64,000 bases of DNA from Wenxinia marina DSM 24838. GTDB taxonomy: Bacteria > Pseudomonadota > Alphaproteobacteria > Rhodobacterales > Rhodobacteraceae. The notes beneath the pieces are model-generated. The model was given only the letters and a program-made list of their open reading frames with translations, was not told the DNA's origin and did no database searches. Where the stretch lies: NCBI RefSeq assembly GCF_000379485.1, contig NZ_KB902285.1, forward strand, positions 1 through 64,000, read 5' to 3'. Below, piece by piece: positions 35,370 through 43,651 of the stretch (its first letter is position 1; every line of letters begins with the position of its first letter). The position numbers were made by a program, and so were the translations under genes.

Positions 35370-36368
35370 ATGCCTAGTTTCGGATACCACGCCTCCCACG
35401 AGCAGTTCGCGCCGGACGAGCTCCTCGCCCTGGCGATATCGGCCGAGGCGGCGGGGTTTCAGGCGGTGATGTCCTCCGATCACTTTCATCCCTGGAGTCC
35501 GGGGCAGGGGCAGTCCGGCTTTGCCTGGTCCTGGCTCGGGGCGGCGATGCAGGCCACCTCCGTGCCTTTCGGCAGCCTCGCGATCCCGGGTGGCTGGCGC
35601 TATCACCCGGCCATCGTCGCTCAGGCCGGCGCGACGCTCGACCGGATGTTTCCCGGCCGGTTCAGGTGGATGGCCGTCGGTAGCGGGCAGGCTCTGAACG
35701 AGCACATCACGGGCGGTCGCTGGCCGCCCAAAGCCGCGCGCAACGACCGGGTGGAGGCCGCGGTCGAGATCATCCGGGCCCTCTGGGCGGGCGAGACCGT
35801 GAGCCGGGACGGGCCGATTCCGACCGAGGAGGCCAGGCTCTACACCCGACCTGCGTCCTCTCCCGGGCTCGTGGGCGCCGCGCTGTCGCCGGCGACCGCC
35901 GAACGGGTCGGTGGCTGGGCGGACGGGATGATCACCGTCAACCAGCCGCCCGATCGCCTGCGGACGATGATCGAGCGCTTCCGCGCCGGGGGCGGGGAAG
36001 GAAAGCCGCTGTTCCTGCAGGTTCACCTGTCCTTCGCCGAGACCGATGAGGAGGCCAGGGCGGCCGCGCTGGCGCAATGGCGGGCCAATATCGTCCCGGC
36101 GAACGTCGCCGAGACGCTGAGGATGCCCGAGGACTTCGAGGCCGCGACGCGGACGGTGCGGAGCGAGGACCTCGAGGGCCATGTCCTCGTTTCGGCCGAC
36201 CTGCAGCGCCATCGCGATTGGCTGGCGGAGTTCGCCGAGCTCGGCTTTGAAGAGATCTACCTGCACAACGTCGGCCTGAACCAGCGGGCGTTCCTGGATG
36301 CATTCGGCGCACACGTGCTGCCGAAGCTGGCCACAGCGGATGAGGAGGGACCCGATGACACATCTTGA
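35370..36368 (+). CDS. LLM-class flavin oxidoreductase (TIGR03885-like, non-F420)
   Basis: A 332-residue TIM-barrel flavoprotein of the luciferase-like family. FGYHASHEQFAP, SSDHFHPW, GFAWSWLGAA, RYHPAIVAQA, VGSGQALNEHITG and GWADGMITVNQP match the TIGR03885 group, predicted to use FMN rather than F420. ATG 35370 has a GAAGGA just upstream. The next gene starts inside it (14 bp overlap), so the two are translated together. Substrate unknown. Confidence 0.85.
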   Translation: MPSFGYHASHEQFAPDELLALAISAEAAGFQAVMSSDHFHPWSPGQGQSGFAWSWLGAAMQATSVPFGSLAIPGGWRYHPAIVAQAGATLDRMFPGRFRWMAVGSGQALNEHITGGRWPPKAARNDRVEAAVEIIRALWAGETVSRDGPIPTEEARLYTRPASSPGLVGAALSPATAERVGGWADGMITVNQPPDRLRTMIERFRAGGGEGKPLFLQVHLSFAETDEEARAAALAQWRANIVPANVAETLRMPEDFEAATRTVRSEDLEGHVLVSADLQRHRDWLAEFAELGFEEIYLHNVGLNQRAFLDAFGAHVLPKLATADEEGPDDTS

Positions 36369-37857
36369 GGAACTGCTGGACCTGTCGCGGCAGGCGGGGC
36401 GGGGCGCGCTGTCGCCGTGGTTCGCATCGCGGCTCGACGAGCAGATCGGGAAGAGGCATTTCCTGCCGCCCGAGGACCTGCGTGCCGTGGGCGAACGCCT
36501 CGTCCGCCAGCTCGCGGACTACCGGCGCCAGACCGGCGTCTCGGTGGCGGTTCTGGGCATGTCCGGCGGCGTCGACAGCGCGGTGACCGCGGCGCTGCTC
36601 AAGGCGGCGGACTGGCGGGTGGTCGGGTACACCATGCCGATCGAGCAGAACCCCGAGGAAACGGAGCGGGGGGTCGAGGCCTGCGAGGCGCTCGGGCTGG
36701 AGCACCTGCACATCGACCTGTCCGACACCTACCGGCACACGGTCGGCGCGCTCGGCGGGCTCGACCCTTCCCTCCCCGTGTCCGATGACGGGCCGGAGCG
36801 CACGCGCAGGGGCAACGTGCGGGCCCGGCTGCGGATGATCACGCTCTACGATCAGGCGCACCGCTGGGGCGGGCTGGTCGCGAGTACCGACAACTTCTCG
36901 GAACTCGGCGCCGGCTTCTGGACGCTGCATGGCGACGTCGGCGACCTCGCGCCGGTGCAGTCCCTTCTGAAGTCGTGGGAGATTCCGTGGATGGCGCGGG
37001 AGTACGGCGTGCCCGAGCGGACCTGGCGGGCCAAGCCGACCGACGGGCTGGGCATCGGCGAGGGCGACGAGGCGCAGATCGGCGCAACCTACCTCGAATG
37101 GGACGTCGCCGTCTTCGCGGTGATGGACGCCCTCCAGCAGGATCCCCGCCTCGCTGCGGCCGATATTCCCGCCGCTCTCGGCGTGGAGGACGATCCGGTG
37201 GCGGCGCGCTCCGTTCGCACCGTCGTGGATCGGTTGCGCCGGACCTGGTTCAAGCGCGTCAACCCGATATCGCTCGAGCATCCGCGTGACGACCGGTTCG
37301 GCCTTCTCGACATGATGGATGCCCGGCTGTTCCGGCCTGCGGTGCTCGTGCGGGAGGGTGCTGCGGCCTCCTTCACCGGCGAGATCGCGGCACTGGGCCA
37401 GCAACTTGCGCAGGCATTGGCCGACCGTGACGTGCGGCTGGTCACGGCCGAATCCTGCACCGCCGGCCTGCTCGCCTCCTGCGTCGCAGCGGCACCGGGA
37501 AGTTCATCCGTGCTGGAAGGCAGCTTCGTCACCTACTGCAACAGCATGAAGACCGATGTCCTAGGTGTGCCCGAGGCGCTGCTCCGGGAGCGGACGGCCT
37601 ACGACCCCGATGTCGCCGCCGCGATGGCCCGCGGCGCACTCGAGCGTGCTCGGGGCGCCGGGCTGGCGATCGCGATTACCGGGGTCGCCGGACCGGAGCC
37701 GGATCAGGGCAAGCCGGCCGGGCTGATCTACATCGCCGTCCTCCGCCGGGGAGGTGATCCGCGGGTGAAGACCTGCCACCTCCAGGGGCAACCGAAGGAC
37801 GTGATCGGGGCGACGATCCGCGATGCGATCAGGCTGGGAATGGAAGCCCTCGACTGA
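36355..37857 (+). CDS. NadE-PncC fusion: NAD synthetase plus NMN deamidase-like domain
   Basis: A 500-residue fusion. Residues 1-300 are ammonia-type NAD synthetase: SGGVDS PP-loop at 70-75, ASTDNFSELGAGFWTLHGDVGD (about 180) and the substrate-closing KPTDGLGIGEGDE. Residues about 343-500 are a CinA C-terminal/PncC domain: TAESCTAGLLA (about 365), NSMKTDVLGVP and ITGVAGPEPDQGKPAG. PncC turns NMN into nicotinate mononucleotide and ammonia; NadE uses ammonia to amidate NaAD. Joining them could link NMN salvage and ammonia reuse. ATG 36355 follows GAGGAGGGA. No glutaminase domain is present. Confidence 0.88.
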   Translation: MTHLEELLDLSRQAGRGALSPWFASRLDEQIGKRHFLPPEDLRAVGERLVRQLADYRRQTGVSVAVLGMSGGVDSAVTAALLKAADWRVVGYTMPIEQNPEETERGVEACEALGLEHLHIDLSDTYRHTVGALGGLDPSLPVSDDGPERTRRGNVRARLRMITLYDQAHRWGGLVASTDNFSELGAGFWTLHGDVGDLAPVQSLLKSWEIPWMAREYGVPERTWRAKPTDGLGIGEGDEAQIGATYLEWDVAVFAVMDALQQDPRLAAADIPAALGVEDDPVAARSVRTVVDRLRRTWFKRVNPISLEHPRDDRFGLLDMMDARLFRPAVLVREGAAASFTGEIAALGQQLAQALADRDVRLVTAESCTAGLLASCVAAAPGSSSVLEGSFVTYCNSMKTDVLGVPEALLRERTAYDPDVAAAMARGALERARGAGLAIAITGVAGPEPDQGKPAGLIYIAVLRRGGDPRVKTCHLQGQPKDVIGATIRDAIRLGMEALD

Positions 37858-37910
37858 TGCACTGGACCTGAAGGTCGGCGAGCCACTCCGCCGCCGTCCG
37901 CGCCCGCGCC

Positions 37911-38120
37911 TCACGCCGAGGCGCGGCGCCCCGGTTCGAAGCCGACGTTGCGGATCGCCGGCGCCGCGTCGCCTCCGGCGACGCGGGCGAGACGCGCCTC
38001 GGCCACCGCGTGGCGGAGGGCGCCCCGGCCCATCTGATCCGTCTTCAGCGCCAGCTCGATACCGGAGACGAAGTCGTGGTCGCCGAGCCGACGAAGGCGA
38101 TGGTCCTGCGGCAGCTTCCG
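37911..38120 (-). pseudogene. Truncated coding remnant, unidentified
   Basis: A minus-strand frame of about 68 codons with strong third-position GC ends in a stop at 37911. Parts read GDHDFVSGIELALKTDQMG and AIRNVGFEPG. It has no start codon and runs into the end of dctM. It looks like the tail of a lost gene; I do not recognise the family. Confidence 0.3.
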
Positions 38121-38130
38121 GCCCCCGGCA

Positions 38131-39447
38131 TCACCTGTACCAGAGGGCTATGTCCGGAAACGCGATGACCAGAGCCAGGGCCAGAACCTGCAATCCGATG
38201 AACGGGAGCAGGGAGGCGAAGATCGTTCCCAGGGAGATGTCGGGCGGCGCCACGCTCTTGAGGTAGAAGGCGGCCGGGCCAAAGGGAGGGGACAGGAACG
38301 AGATCTGCATGTTCAGCGAGAACAGCACGCCGAACCAGATCGGATCGTAGCCGAGCTCGATCACGATAGGCGTGAAGATCGGCACGGTCAGCAGCGCGAT
38401 CCCGACCCAGTCGAGGAACATCCCGAGCACCACCAGGATCAGCATCATCACCAGCAGGACCACCATCGGATTTTCCGACACGCCCAGCAGGAGCTGCTCG
38501 ATGAAGTCGATCCCGCCCATCAGGTTGTAGACCCCGATGAGGGCCGTCGCCCCGACGCCGATCCAGACGATCATGCCGCAGGTCCGCAGCGTCTGCAGCG
38601 CCGCGTCCGACATCATGCGGAAGGTGAACTCCCCCCGCAGGACGGTCGAGAGGATCACGCCGACGACGCCGATCGCCGACGCCTCGGTCACCGAGGCGAT
38701 GCCGCCGTAGATCGAGCCCAAAACGAAGACGACCACCAGGAGCGGCAGGACGAGGCCGCGCAGCAGCTTCAGCCGCTCGGACAGCGGGCGGGTGTCGACC
38801 TCGGTCGGCACCGGGGCCTTGTGGGGCTGGAACCAGCCGATCAGCAGGACATAGCCGGCATAGAAGCTCGCCAGCATCACGCCCGGCACGAAGGAGGCGG
38901 TGAAGAGCTCGCCGATGGAGACGTTCGCGGAGAGCCCGAAGATGATGAGCACGATGGAGGGCGGGATCATCGTGCCGAGCGCGCCGCCGGCGCAGACGAT
39001 GCCGATGGCGAGCTTGCGGTCGTAGCCGAGCCGCAGCATCTGCGGCAGGGCGAGCAGGCCGAGGAGCACGATCTCGCCGCCGATGATCCCCGACATCGCG
39101 GCCAGCACGACCGCCACCAGCAGAGTCTGCACGCCGACGCCGCCGCGGATCCGCCCGGCAACCAGGCGCATCGCGTCGAACAGGTCCCGGGCGATGCCGG
39201 ACCGGTCGAGGATCGACGCCATCAGCACGAACATCGGCACCGAGACGAAGACGTACTGCATGATGAAGGAGTAGATCCGCGTCGTCACGATCGGCACCGC
39301 CATCGGGCCGAACCAGCCGAGCGCGAAGATCAGGGCCACCAGGATGGTGACGAAGGCGAGCGGCATGCCGGTCACGAGCAGGACCAGCAGCATTCCGAAC
39401 ATCAGAAGGCTGCCGCCGCCGATGCCGAGCGCGGAGAGATCAAACAT
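38131..39447 (-). CDS. dctM: TRAP transporter large membrane subunit DctM
   Basis: A 438-residue integral membrane protein with about 12 helices and the DctM landmarks: GMPLAFV near the start, SVPMFVLMASILDRSGIARDLFDA, GIIGGEIVLLGLLALPQM, CAGGALGTMIPPSI and NMQISFLSPPFGPA. It is the Na+-driven channel subunit of the tripartite periplasmic transporter. Its start overlaps the dctQ stop by 8 bp. The longer family branch (about 440 residues) suggests organic acids or related solutes. Confidence 0.95.
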   Translation of the reverse strand: MFDLSALGIGGGSLLMFGMLLVLLVTGMPLAFVTILVALIFALGWFGPMAVPIVTTRIYSFIMQYVFVSVPMFVLMASILDRSGIARDLFDAMRLVAGRIRGGVGVQTLLVAVVLAAMSGIIGGEIVLLGLLALPQMLRLGYDRKLAIGIVCAGGALGTMIPPSIVLIIFGLSANVSIGELFTASFVPGVMLASFYAGYVLLIGWFQPHKAPVPTEVDTRPLSERLKLLRGLVLPLLVVVFVLGSIYGGIASVTEASAIGVVGVILSTVLRGEFTFRMMSDAALQTLRTCGMIVWIGVGATALIGVYNLMGGIDFIEQLLLGVSENPMVVLLVMMLILVVLGMFLDWVGIALLTVPIFTPIVIELGYDPIWFGVLFSLNMQISFLSPPFGPAAFYLKSVAPPDISLGTIFASLLPFIGLQVLALALVIAFPDIALWYR

Positions 39448-40030
39448 CCTCGACGTTCCCCGCGCTGGCGACGGCCTTCGGCGGCTCGTCGTCGGGGTCG
39501 CGCCGCAGGTGCCGCAGCGCCTGCAGGGCGAACTGCGCGCACATCACGCAGAGCGTGACGAAGAGCACCGCCTTGACGATCGCCGGTGTGGGCGGGTTCC
39601 AGGCGCTGCCGCTGGTCTCCAGCCGGAACTGCCCGCCGGCGGAGACGAAGCCCTTGTAGGCGAGGCTCCAGGCCGCCCAGGCCATGAGCGCGCAGGCCAG
39701 CGCCCCGACGACACAGATGGCGACGTCGAACCACCGGCGCATGGCGGGCGAGAGGGCGTCGTAGATCAGCACGACGCGGATGTGCCGGTCGAGCGCCAGG
39801 CAATAGGCCCCGCCGAAGGCGAAGCAGATCGCCGTCAGGGCGATCGTCGTCTCGTGCACCCATTGCGTCGGCGAGTTGAAGCCGTAGCGCAGGACCACCT
39901 CCAGGAAGGTGATCGCGGTGATGAAGAGGAAGGCGAGGCTGACGACGCGCCCCAGCGGCACCAGCCGGGCCGACAGGGGATCCTGCGGCACGAGGACCGG
40001 GTCGCGGGCACTGCTCTCTTCTGCGTCCAA
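39440..40030 (-). CDS. dctQ: TRAP transporter small membrane subunit DctQ
   Basis: A 196-residue four-helix membrane protein. FLEVVLRYGFNSPTQWVHE (about 42-60) is the DctQ signature, with the EVxxRY and W-E pattern. The start is TTG at 40030, preceded by GGGAGGA with good spacing; a nearby ATG is out of frame. It joins DctM and receives substrate from DctP. Confidence 0.92.
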   Translation of the reverse strand: MDAEESSARDPVLVPQDPLSARLVPLGRVVSLAFLFITAITFLEVVLRYGFNSPTQWVHETTIALTAICFAFGGAYCLALDRHIRVVLIYDALSPAMRRWFDVAICVVGALACALMAWAAWSLAYKGFVSAGGQFRLETSGSAWNPPTPAIVKAVLFVTLCVMCAQFALQALRHLRRDPDDEPPKAVASAGNVEDV

Positions 40031-40046
40031 GGCATCCTCCCGCGTG

Positions 40047-40071
40047 GGCCGGGCGAAAGGCTCGCCCGGCC
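40047..40071 (-). other. Intercistronic stem-loop between dctP and dctQ
   Basis: GGCCGGGCG (40047-40055) and CGCCCGGCC (40063-40071) form a perfect 9 bp stem with a 7-base loop. There is no T tract on the transcribed strand. Such hairpins after a binding-protein gene often protect its 3' end or cause partial termination, giving more binding protein than membrane subunits. Confidence 0.65.
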
Positions 40072-40106
40072 GGTCAGTTCAAGCTGCTCTGCTCCGTTGC
40101 GGAGCC

Positions 40107-41120
40107 TTAGAGCAGACCCTCGGCGGACAGGTGCGCCGTCAGCGCGTCGTAGACACGCTGCGCGTTCTCGGACCGCTCGGCGAACGGGGCCCACTGCTCC
40201 TGCGCGATCTGGCGGAACTCGCGCTTGGCCTCTTCCGACCAGGTGTGGATGGTCACGCCTTCCGTCGCGCGCAGCTCCTCGGCGACTTCCTCGTCCCGCT
40301 GACCGATCCGCTCGGCCAGGGTCTCGGCGTACCAGGCGACCGACTCGGTCAGCATCTGCTGATCCTCCTCGGACAGCGACTCCCAGGTGTCGGCGTTGAT
40401 CGAGACCTCGTTGAGCGGCAGCGAGTGGAAGCCCGGCCAGATCGGGTGCAGGGCCACGTCGTGCAGGCCCATCGAATGGTTGGTGGCCAGCGTGGTGGCG
40501 TCGGCGGCGGCGATCACGCCCTTGTCGAGCGAGGTGAATACCTCCGACTGCGGCAGGTTCACCGGGGCGGCGCCGGCGGCGGCGAAGACCGACTGCACCA
40601 TGCCCTCGGGCGCGCGCATCTTCACGCCCTGCAGGTCCGCGACGGAGTCGATCGGCACGGTCGAGGGGATCGCCTCGGCCGGTTGCGCGGCCGGGCCGAT
40701 GAAATGGACGCCGTAGGGCTCGAGGATCTCGTTGTAGAGCTCGGTGCCGCCGCCCTCGTTGAAGAAGGCGCGCAGCTCCTCGGGCGAGGAGTAGGCGCCG
40801 ACCGGGTTGCCGATCAGCGCGAAGGCGGCGTCCTTGCCGGTGAAGTAGGAGCTGTCCGTGATATGCCCGTCGAGGATGCCCGCGCCCACGGCGTCGAGCG
40901 TCTCGTTGTATTCGACGATCGAACCCACCGGGAGCATCTCCACGGTGATCCGGCCCTCGGACATCTCGCCGACGCGCGCGGCCCATTCCTGCTGGATCTC
41001 GAACGCGGCGGTGCCCGAGTTGTCGCTGCTCTGGAACTGCAGTTCCATGCTGTCCTGAGCGGCAACAGACGTGGCGATAGCCATTGCGGCGACGGTGGTC
41101 GCAAGCATTCGCATAGTCAT
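40107..41120 (-). CDS. dctP: TRAP transporter substrate-binding protein DctP
   Basis: A 337-residue periplasmic binding protein with signal peptide (cleavage after TSVAAQ, residue about 20). The mature protein shows SDNSGTAAFEIQQEWAARVGEMSEGRITVEMLP, then DLQGVKMRAPEGM with the Arg (about 170) that binds substrate carboxylates in this family. ATG 41120 follows GGGAGGAAG. It should bind an organic acid; the exact ligand cannot be read. First gene of the dctP-dctQ-dctM operon. Confidence 0.93.
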   Translation of the reverse strand: MTMRMLATTVAAMAIATSVAAQDSMELQFQSSDNSGTAAFEIQQEWAARVGEMSEGRITVEMLPVGSIVEYNETLDAVGAGILDGHITDSSYFTGKDAAFALIGNPVGAYSSPEELRAFFNEGGGTELYNEILEPYGVHFIGPAAQPAEAIPSTVPIDSVADLQGVKMRAPEGMVQSVFAAAGAAPVNLPQSEVFTSLDKGVIAAADATTLATNHSMGLHDVALHPIWPGFHSLPLNEVSINADTWESLSEEDQQMLTESVAWYAETLAERIGQRDEEVAEELRATEGVTIHTWSEEAKREFRQIAQEQWAPFAERSENAQRVYDALTAHLSAEGLL

Positions 41121-41498
41121 TCGTCTTCCTCCCTTGGGGTCTTGGGCTTCATCCATTCCGATGAAGCTCTCAGCCAGCGGCCAGTCTGCGGAAAGCAATC
41201 CGGTGATGCAAGCAGCTCGACCATCGCGATGATGCGGCGGCGGGAGGCCGGTCGGACCGGCAGGAGACCTACGAACCAATGCCTTGCCCGGGCAGAGCCG
41301 CCGAGACGGCCCCCGGCGAACGCCTGCTGGTCGGTTCGCGTCGGCTCTCGCCACGCGACCCTGCCGAGAACCCGGTGACCGCCTCAGCCCACCAAGCCCC
41401 GGGACGGGCCCCCGGTCGGCTGCGCCAGCGCTCCTCGTCCTCGCCGTTGCCGCGTCCTCCGCCTACACTTCCGGCGATCCTCCCCTATCATCCGGAGC
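41121..41498. other. Intergenic stretch between divergent dctP and membrane gene
   Basis: About 380 bp with no supported gene. It must hold the promoters for dctP (minus) and the following plus-strand genes, but no clear -35/-10 pair or operator was seen. Confidence 0.4.
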
Positions 41499-42230
41499 AT
41501 GTCCTTCCTCAGCCTGACAAGAACCGAAGATGGCGCGCGTCCGGTCCGGATCGCCGTGTTCGGTATCTGGCTCGCGGCGTTCTGCCTCGGAGGCGTCGCG
41601 ATCGTGACGGGAGACATGCTGCTGTCGATCGGGGTCGGGGGGGCGATCTTTCTGGCGTTGCTGTTGCCGGCCTACACGTGGGTCTCGGGGATCGAGATGC
41701 CGCCCGGCCTCTGCACCGGGGTGCTGGCCTTCGCCCTGTGTGCGTTCGTGGTCGGCGAGCGCTTCGGGGCCTATGCCGTGAGCTGGTGGTGGGACATCGC
41801 CTTGCATCTGCTCTCTTCCGCGGTGCTGGCCCTGATCGGTCAGGCGCTGGTCCTGCTGATGACGGCGGGCGCGCCGCCCCGGACAGGCCTCTGGGTCGCG
41901 AGCGTGCTGGCCGTGGGGTTCGCCGCGCTCGTGGGCGCAGGCTGGGAGCTGATGGAATTCTCCATCGACGCGATCTTCGACACCCATGCACAGCGATCAG
42001 GGCTGCCCGACACGATGGGAGACGTGGCCACGAACCTGTGCGGCGCGATCTACGGCGCGGTCGCGGGCCAGCTGGCGCTGAGCCGCGCAGTGCGGTTGCC
42101 GCTCTCGGGACTCCTGCTCGAGTTCTGCGGCCGCAACGGGGTGATCTATGGTGCCTGGCCCGGCGTCCCCCTATCCCGTAGCCCGAAAGAGGGCGCACGG
42201 ACGGCGGCGCCGACCGTGGAGACGACGTGA
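41499..42230 (+). CDS. DUF2238/YjdF-like membrane protein
   Basis: A 243-residue protein with five to six helices. WWDIALHLLSSAVLALIGQAL (about 87) and GAGWELMEFSIDAIF followed by DTMGDVATNLCGAIYGA (about 150-190) resemble the DUF2238/YjdF family, with conserved acidic residues inside the membrane region. Function unknown. The aldehyde dehydrogenase starts at a GTG overlapping its stop, so they are co-translated, which links it to the carotenoid locus. Confidence 0.7.
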   Translation: MSFLSLTRTEDGARPVRIAVFGIWLAAFCLGGVAIVTGDMLLSIGVGGAIFLALLLPAYTWVSGIEMPPGLCTGVLAFALCAFVVGERFGAYAVSWWWDIALHLLSSAVLALIGQALVLLMTAGAPPRTGLWVASVLAVGFAALVGAGWELMEFSIDAIFDTHAQRSGLPDTMGDVATNLCGAIYGAVAGQLALSRAVRLPLSGLLLEFCGRNGVIYGAWPGVPLSRSPKEGARTAAPTVETT

Positions 42231-43651
42231 CGAGATCGATGCCTGCAGGCCACGACGGTCCCCGCGCCGGCGGTCCGGCCGTCGACGAGCCCGACCTTGC
42301 CGCGCTGCGTGCGGCCCACGCCGCGCTCGGCGGCCATCGTGCGCCTCCCCCCCGGGCGGAGCGGGATGCCCATCTGTCCGCGCTCGGCAACGCGGTGCGA
42401 GATGCGGCCGAGGAGATCGCGCGAGCCGTCAGCGCGGATTTCGGCCATCGCCCCCGGCAGGAGACGCTGCTGACAGAGGTCGCGATGGTGCTCCAGGCGG
42501 TGCGCCATGCCCGGCGCAACCTGCGCCGCTGGACCCGCCCGCGCCGGGTGGTTCTGCCGCCGCACCTGTGGCCGTCCACGGCTTCGATCCTGCGTGAACC
42601 GCTCGGTCTGGTTGGGATCATCGCACCCTGGAACTATCCGGTGCAGCTGGCGCTGGTGCCGCTGGTCGCGGCGCTGGCGGGGGGCAACCGGGTGATCCTG
42701 CATCCGTCCGAGCAGATGCCACGCACCGCGGAACTCCTGGCGGACCTCGCGGGTCGCGCGGTTCCCGATACGGTTCGCGTCGTCGCCGGCGGGCCCGAGG
42801 TCGCCCGGGCGCTCTGCGTACAGCCGCTGGACGGGCTCTTCTTCACCGGCTCGACCGCGACGGGCCGCCGGGTGATGGCGGCGGCGGCCGAGAACCTCGT
42901 CCCGGTGACGCTGGAGCTGGGCGGCAAGTCGCCGGCCCTGATCCTGGCGGATGCCGACCTGGACGAGGCTGCGCGCTCGATCGTCGCCGGCAAGCTGCTG
43001 AACGCCGGGCAGACCTGCATCGCGCCGGACTACCTGCTGATCCCCCGCACCCGGGCAGACGCGGTGGTCGCGGCCCTGGGTCGCGCAGCCTCCGCGCTCT
43101 ACCCCGACCCGGCCGGGCCGGACTACGCGACCATCGTCCGTCCGGCGGATCGAGCGCGGCTCGAGGCGATGCTCGACGGTGTCGATGCGCGCCCGCTGAT
43201 GTCGCCAATGCCGCCCGCCCCGCGCATGGGCGGCTGGGTCGTCGTGGACCCGCCCGCCGATCACCCCGTGATGCGAGACGAGATCTTCGGGCCCGTCCTG
43301 CCCCTCGTCCCCTACGACGACACGCAAGAGGCATGCCGGTTCGTCAACGACCGGCCGACCCCGCTCGCCCTCTATGTCTACGGCCGCGACACGCGTGCCG
43401 CGGCGCGCATCGTCGCGGCGGTCCGCTCGGGCGGCGCGATGATCAACGAGGCGGTGCAGCATGTCGGCGTACAGTCCCTGCCGTTCGGCGGGGCCGGCGC
43501 CTCGGGAATGGGCGCCTACCACGGCGACGAGGGCTTCCGCGCCATGACCCGCCCGCGCAGCGTGGTGACGGCGCGGCCCTCGCTCGCGCGCTTCGTCCGG
43601 CCGCCCTACGGCGCAACGATGGAGCGCATCCTGCGGTCACTGATCCGCTGA
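42227..43651 (+). CDS. Aldehyde dehydrogenase, probable apocarotenoid aldehyde oxidiser
   Basis: A 474-residue NAD(P)-dependent aldehyde dehydrogenase: APWNYPVQLALVPLVAALAGGN, FTGSTATGRRV, Glu 230 in LELGGKSP and catalytic Cys 264 in NAGQTCIAPDY, 34 residues apart as expected. It resembles the coniferyl/fatty aldehyde branch. Its 3' end overlaps the crtQ-like gene by 15 bp tail to tail. In staphyloxanthin-type pathways an aldehyde dehydrogenase converts the terminal carotenal made by CrtP into the carboxylate, and its place here suggests that role. Could also serve fatty aldehydes. Confidence 0.87.
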   Translation: MTRSMPAGHDGPRAGGPAVDEPDLAALRAAHAALGGHRAPPPRAERDAHLSALGNAVRDAAEEIARAVSADFGHRPRQETLLTEVAMVLQAVRHARRNLRRWTRPRRVVLPPHLWPSTASILREPLGLVGIIAPWNYPVQLALVPLVAALAGGNRVILHPSEQMPRTAELLADLAGRAVPDTVRVVAGGPEVARALCVQPLDGLFFTGSTATGRRVMAAAAENLVPVTLELGGKSPALILADADLDEAARSIVAGKLLNAGQTCIAPDYLLIPRTRADAVVAALGRAASALYPDPAGPDYATIVRPADRARLEAMLDGVDARPLMSPMPPAPRMGGWVVVDPPADHPVMRDEIFGPVLPLVPYDDTQEACRFVNDRPTPLALYVYGRDTRAAARIVAAVRSGGAMINEAVQHVGVQSLPFGGAGASGMGAYHGDEGFRAMTRPRSVVTARPSLARFVRPPYGATMERILRSLIR

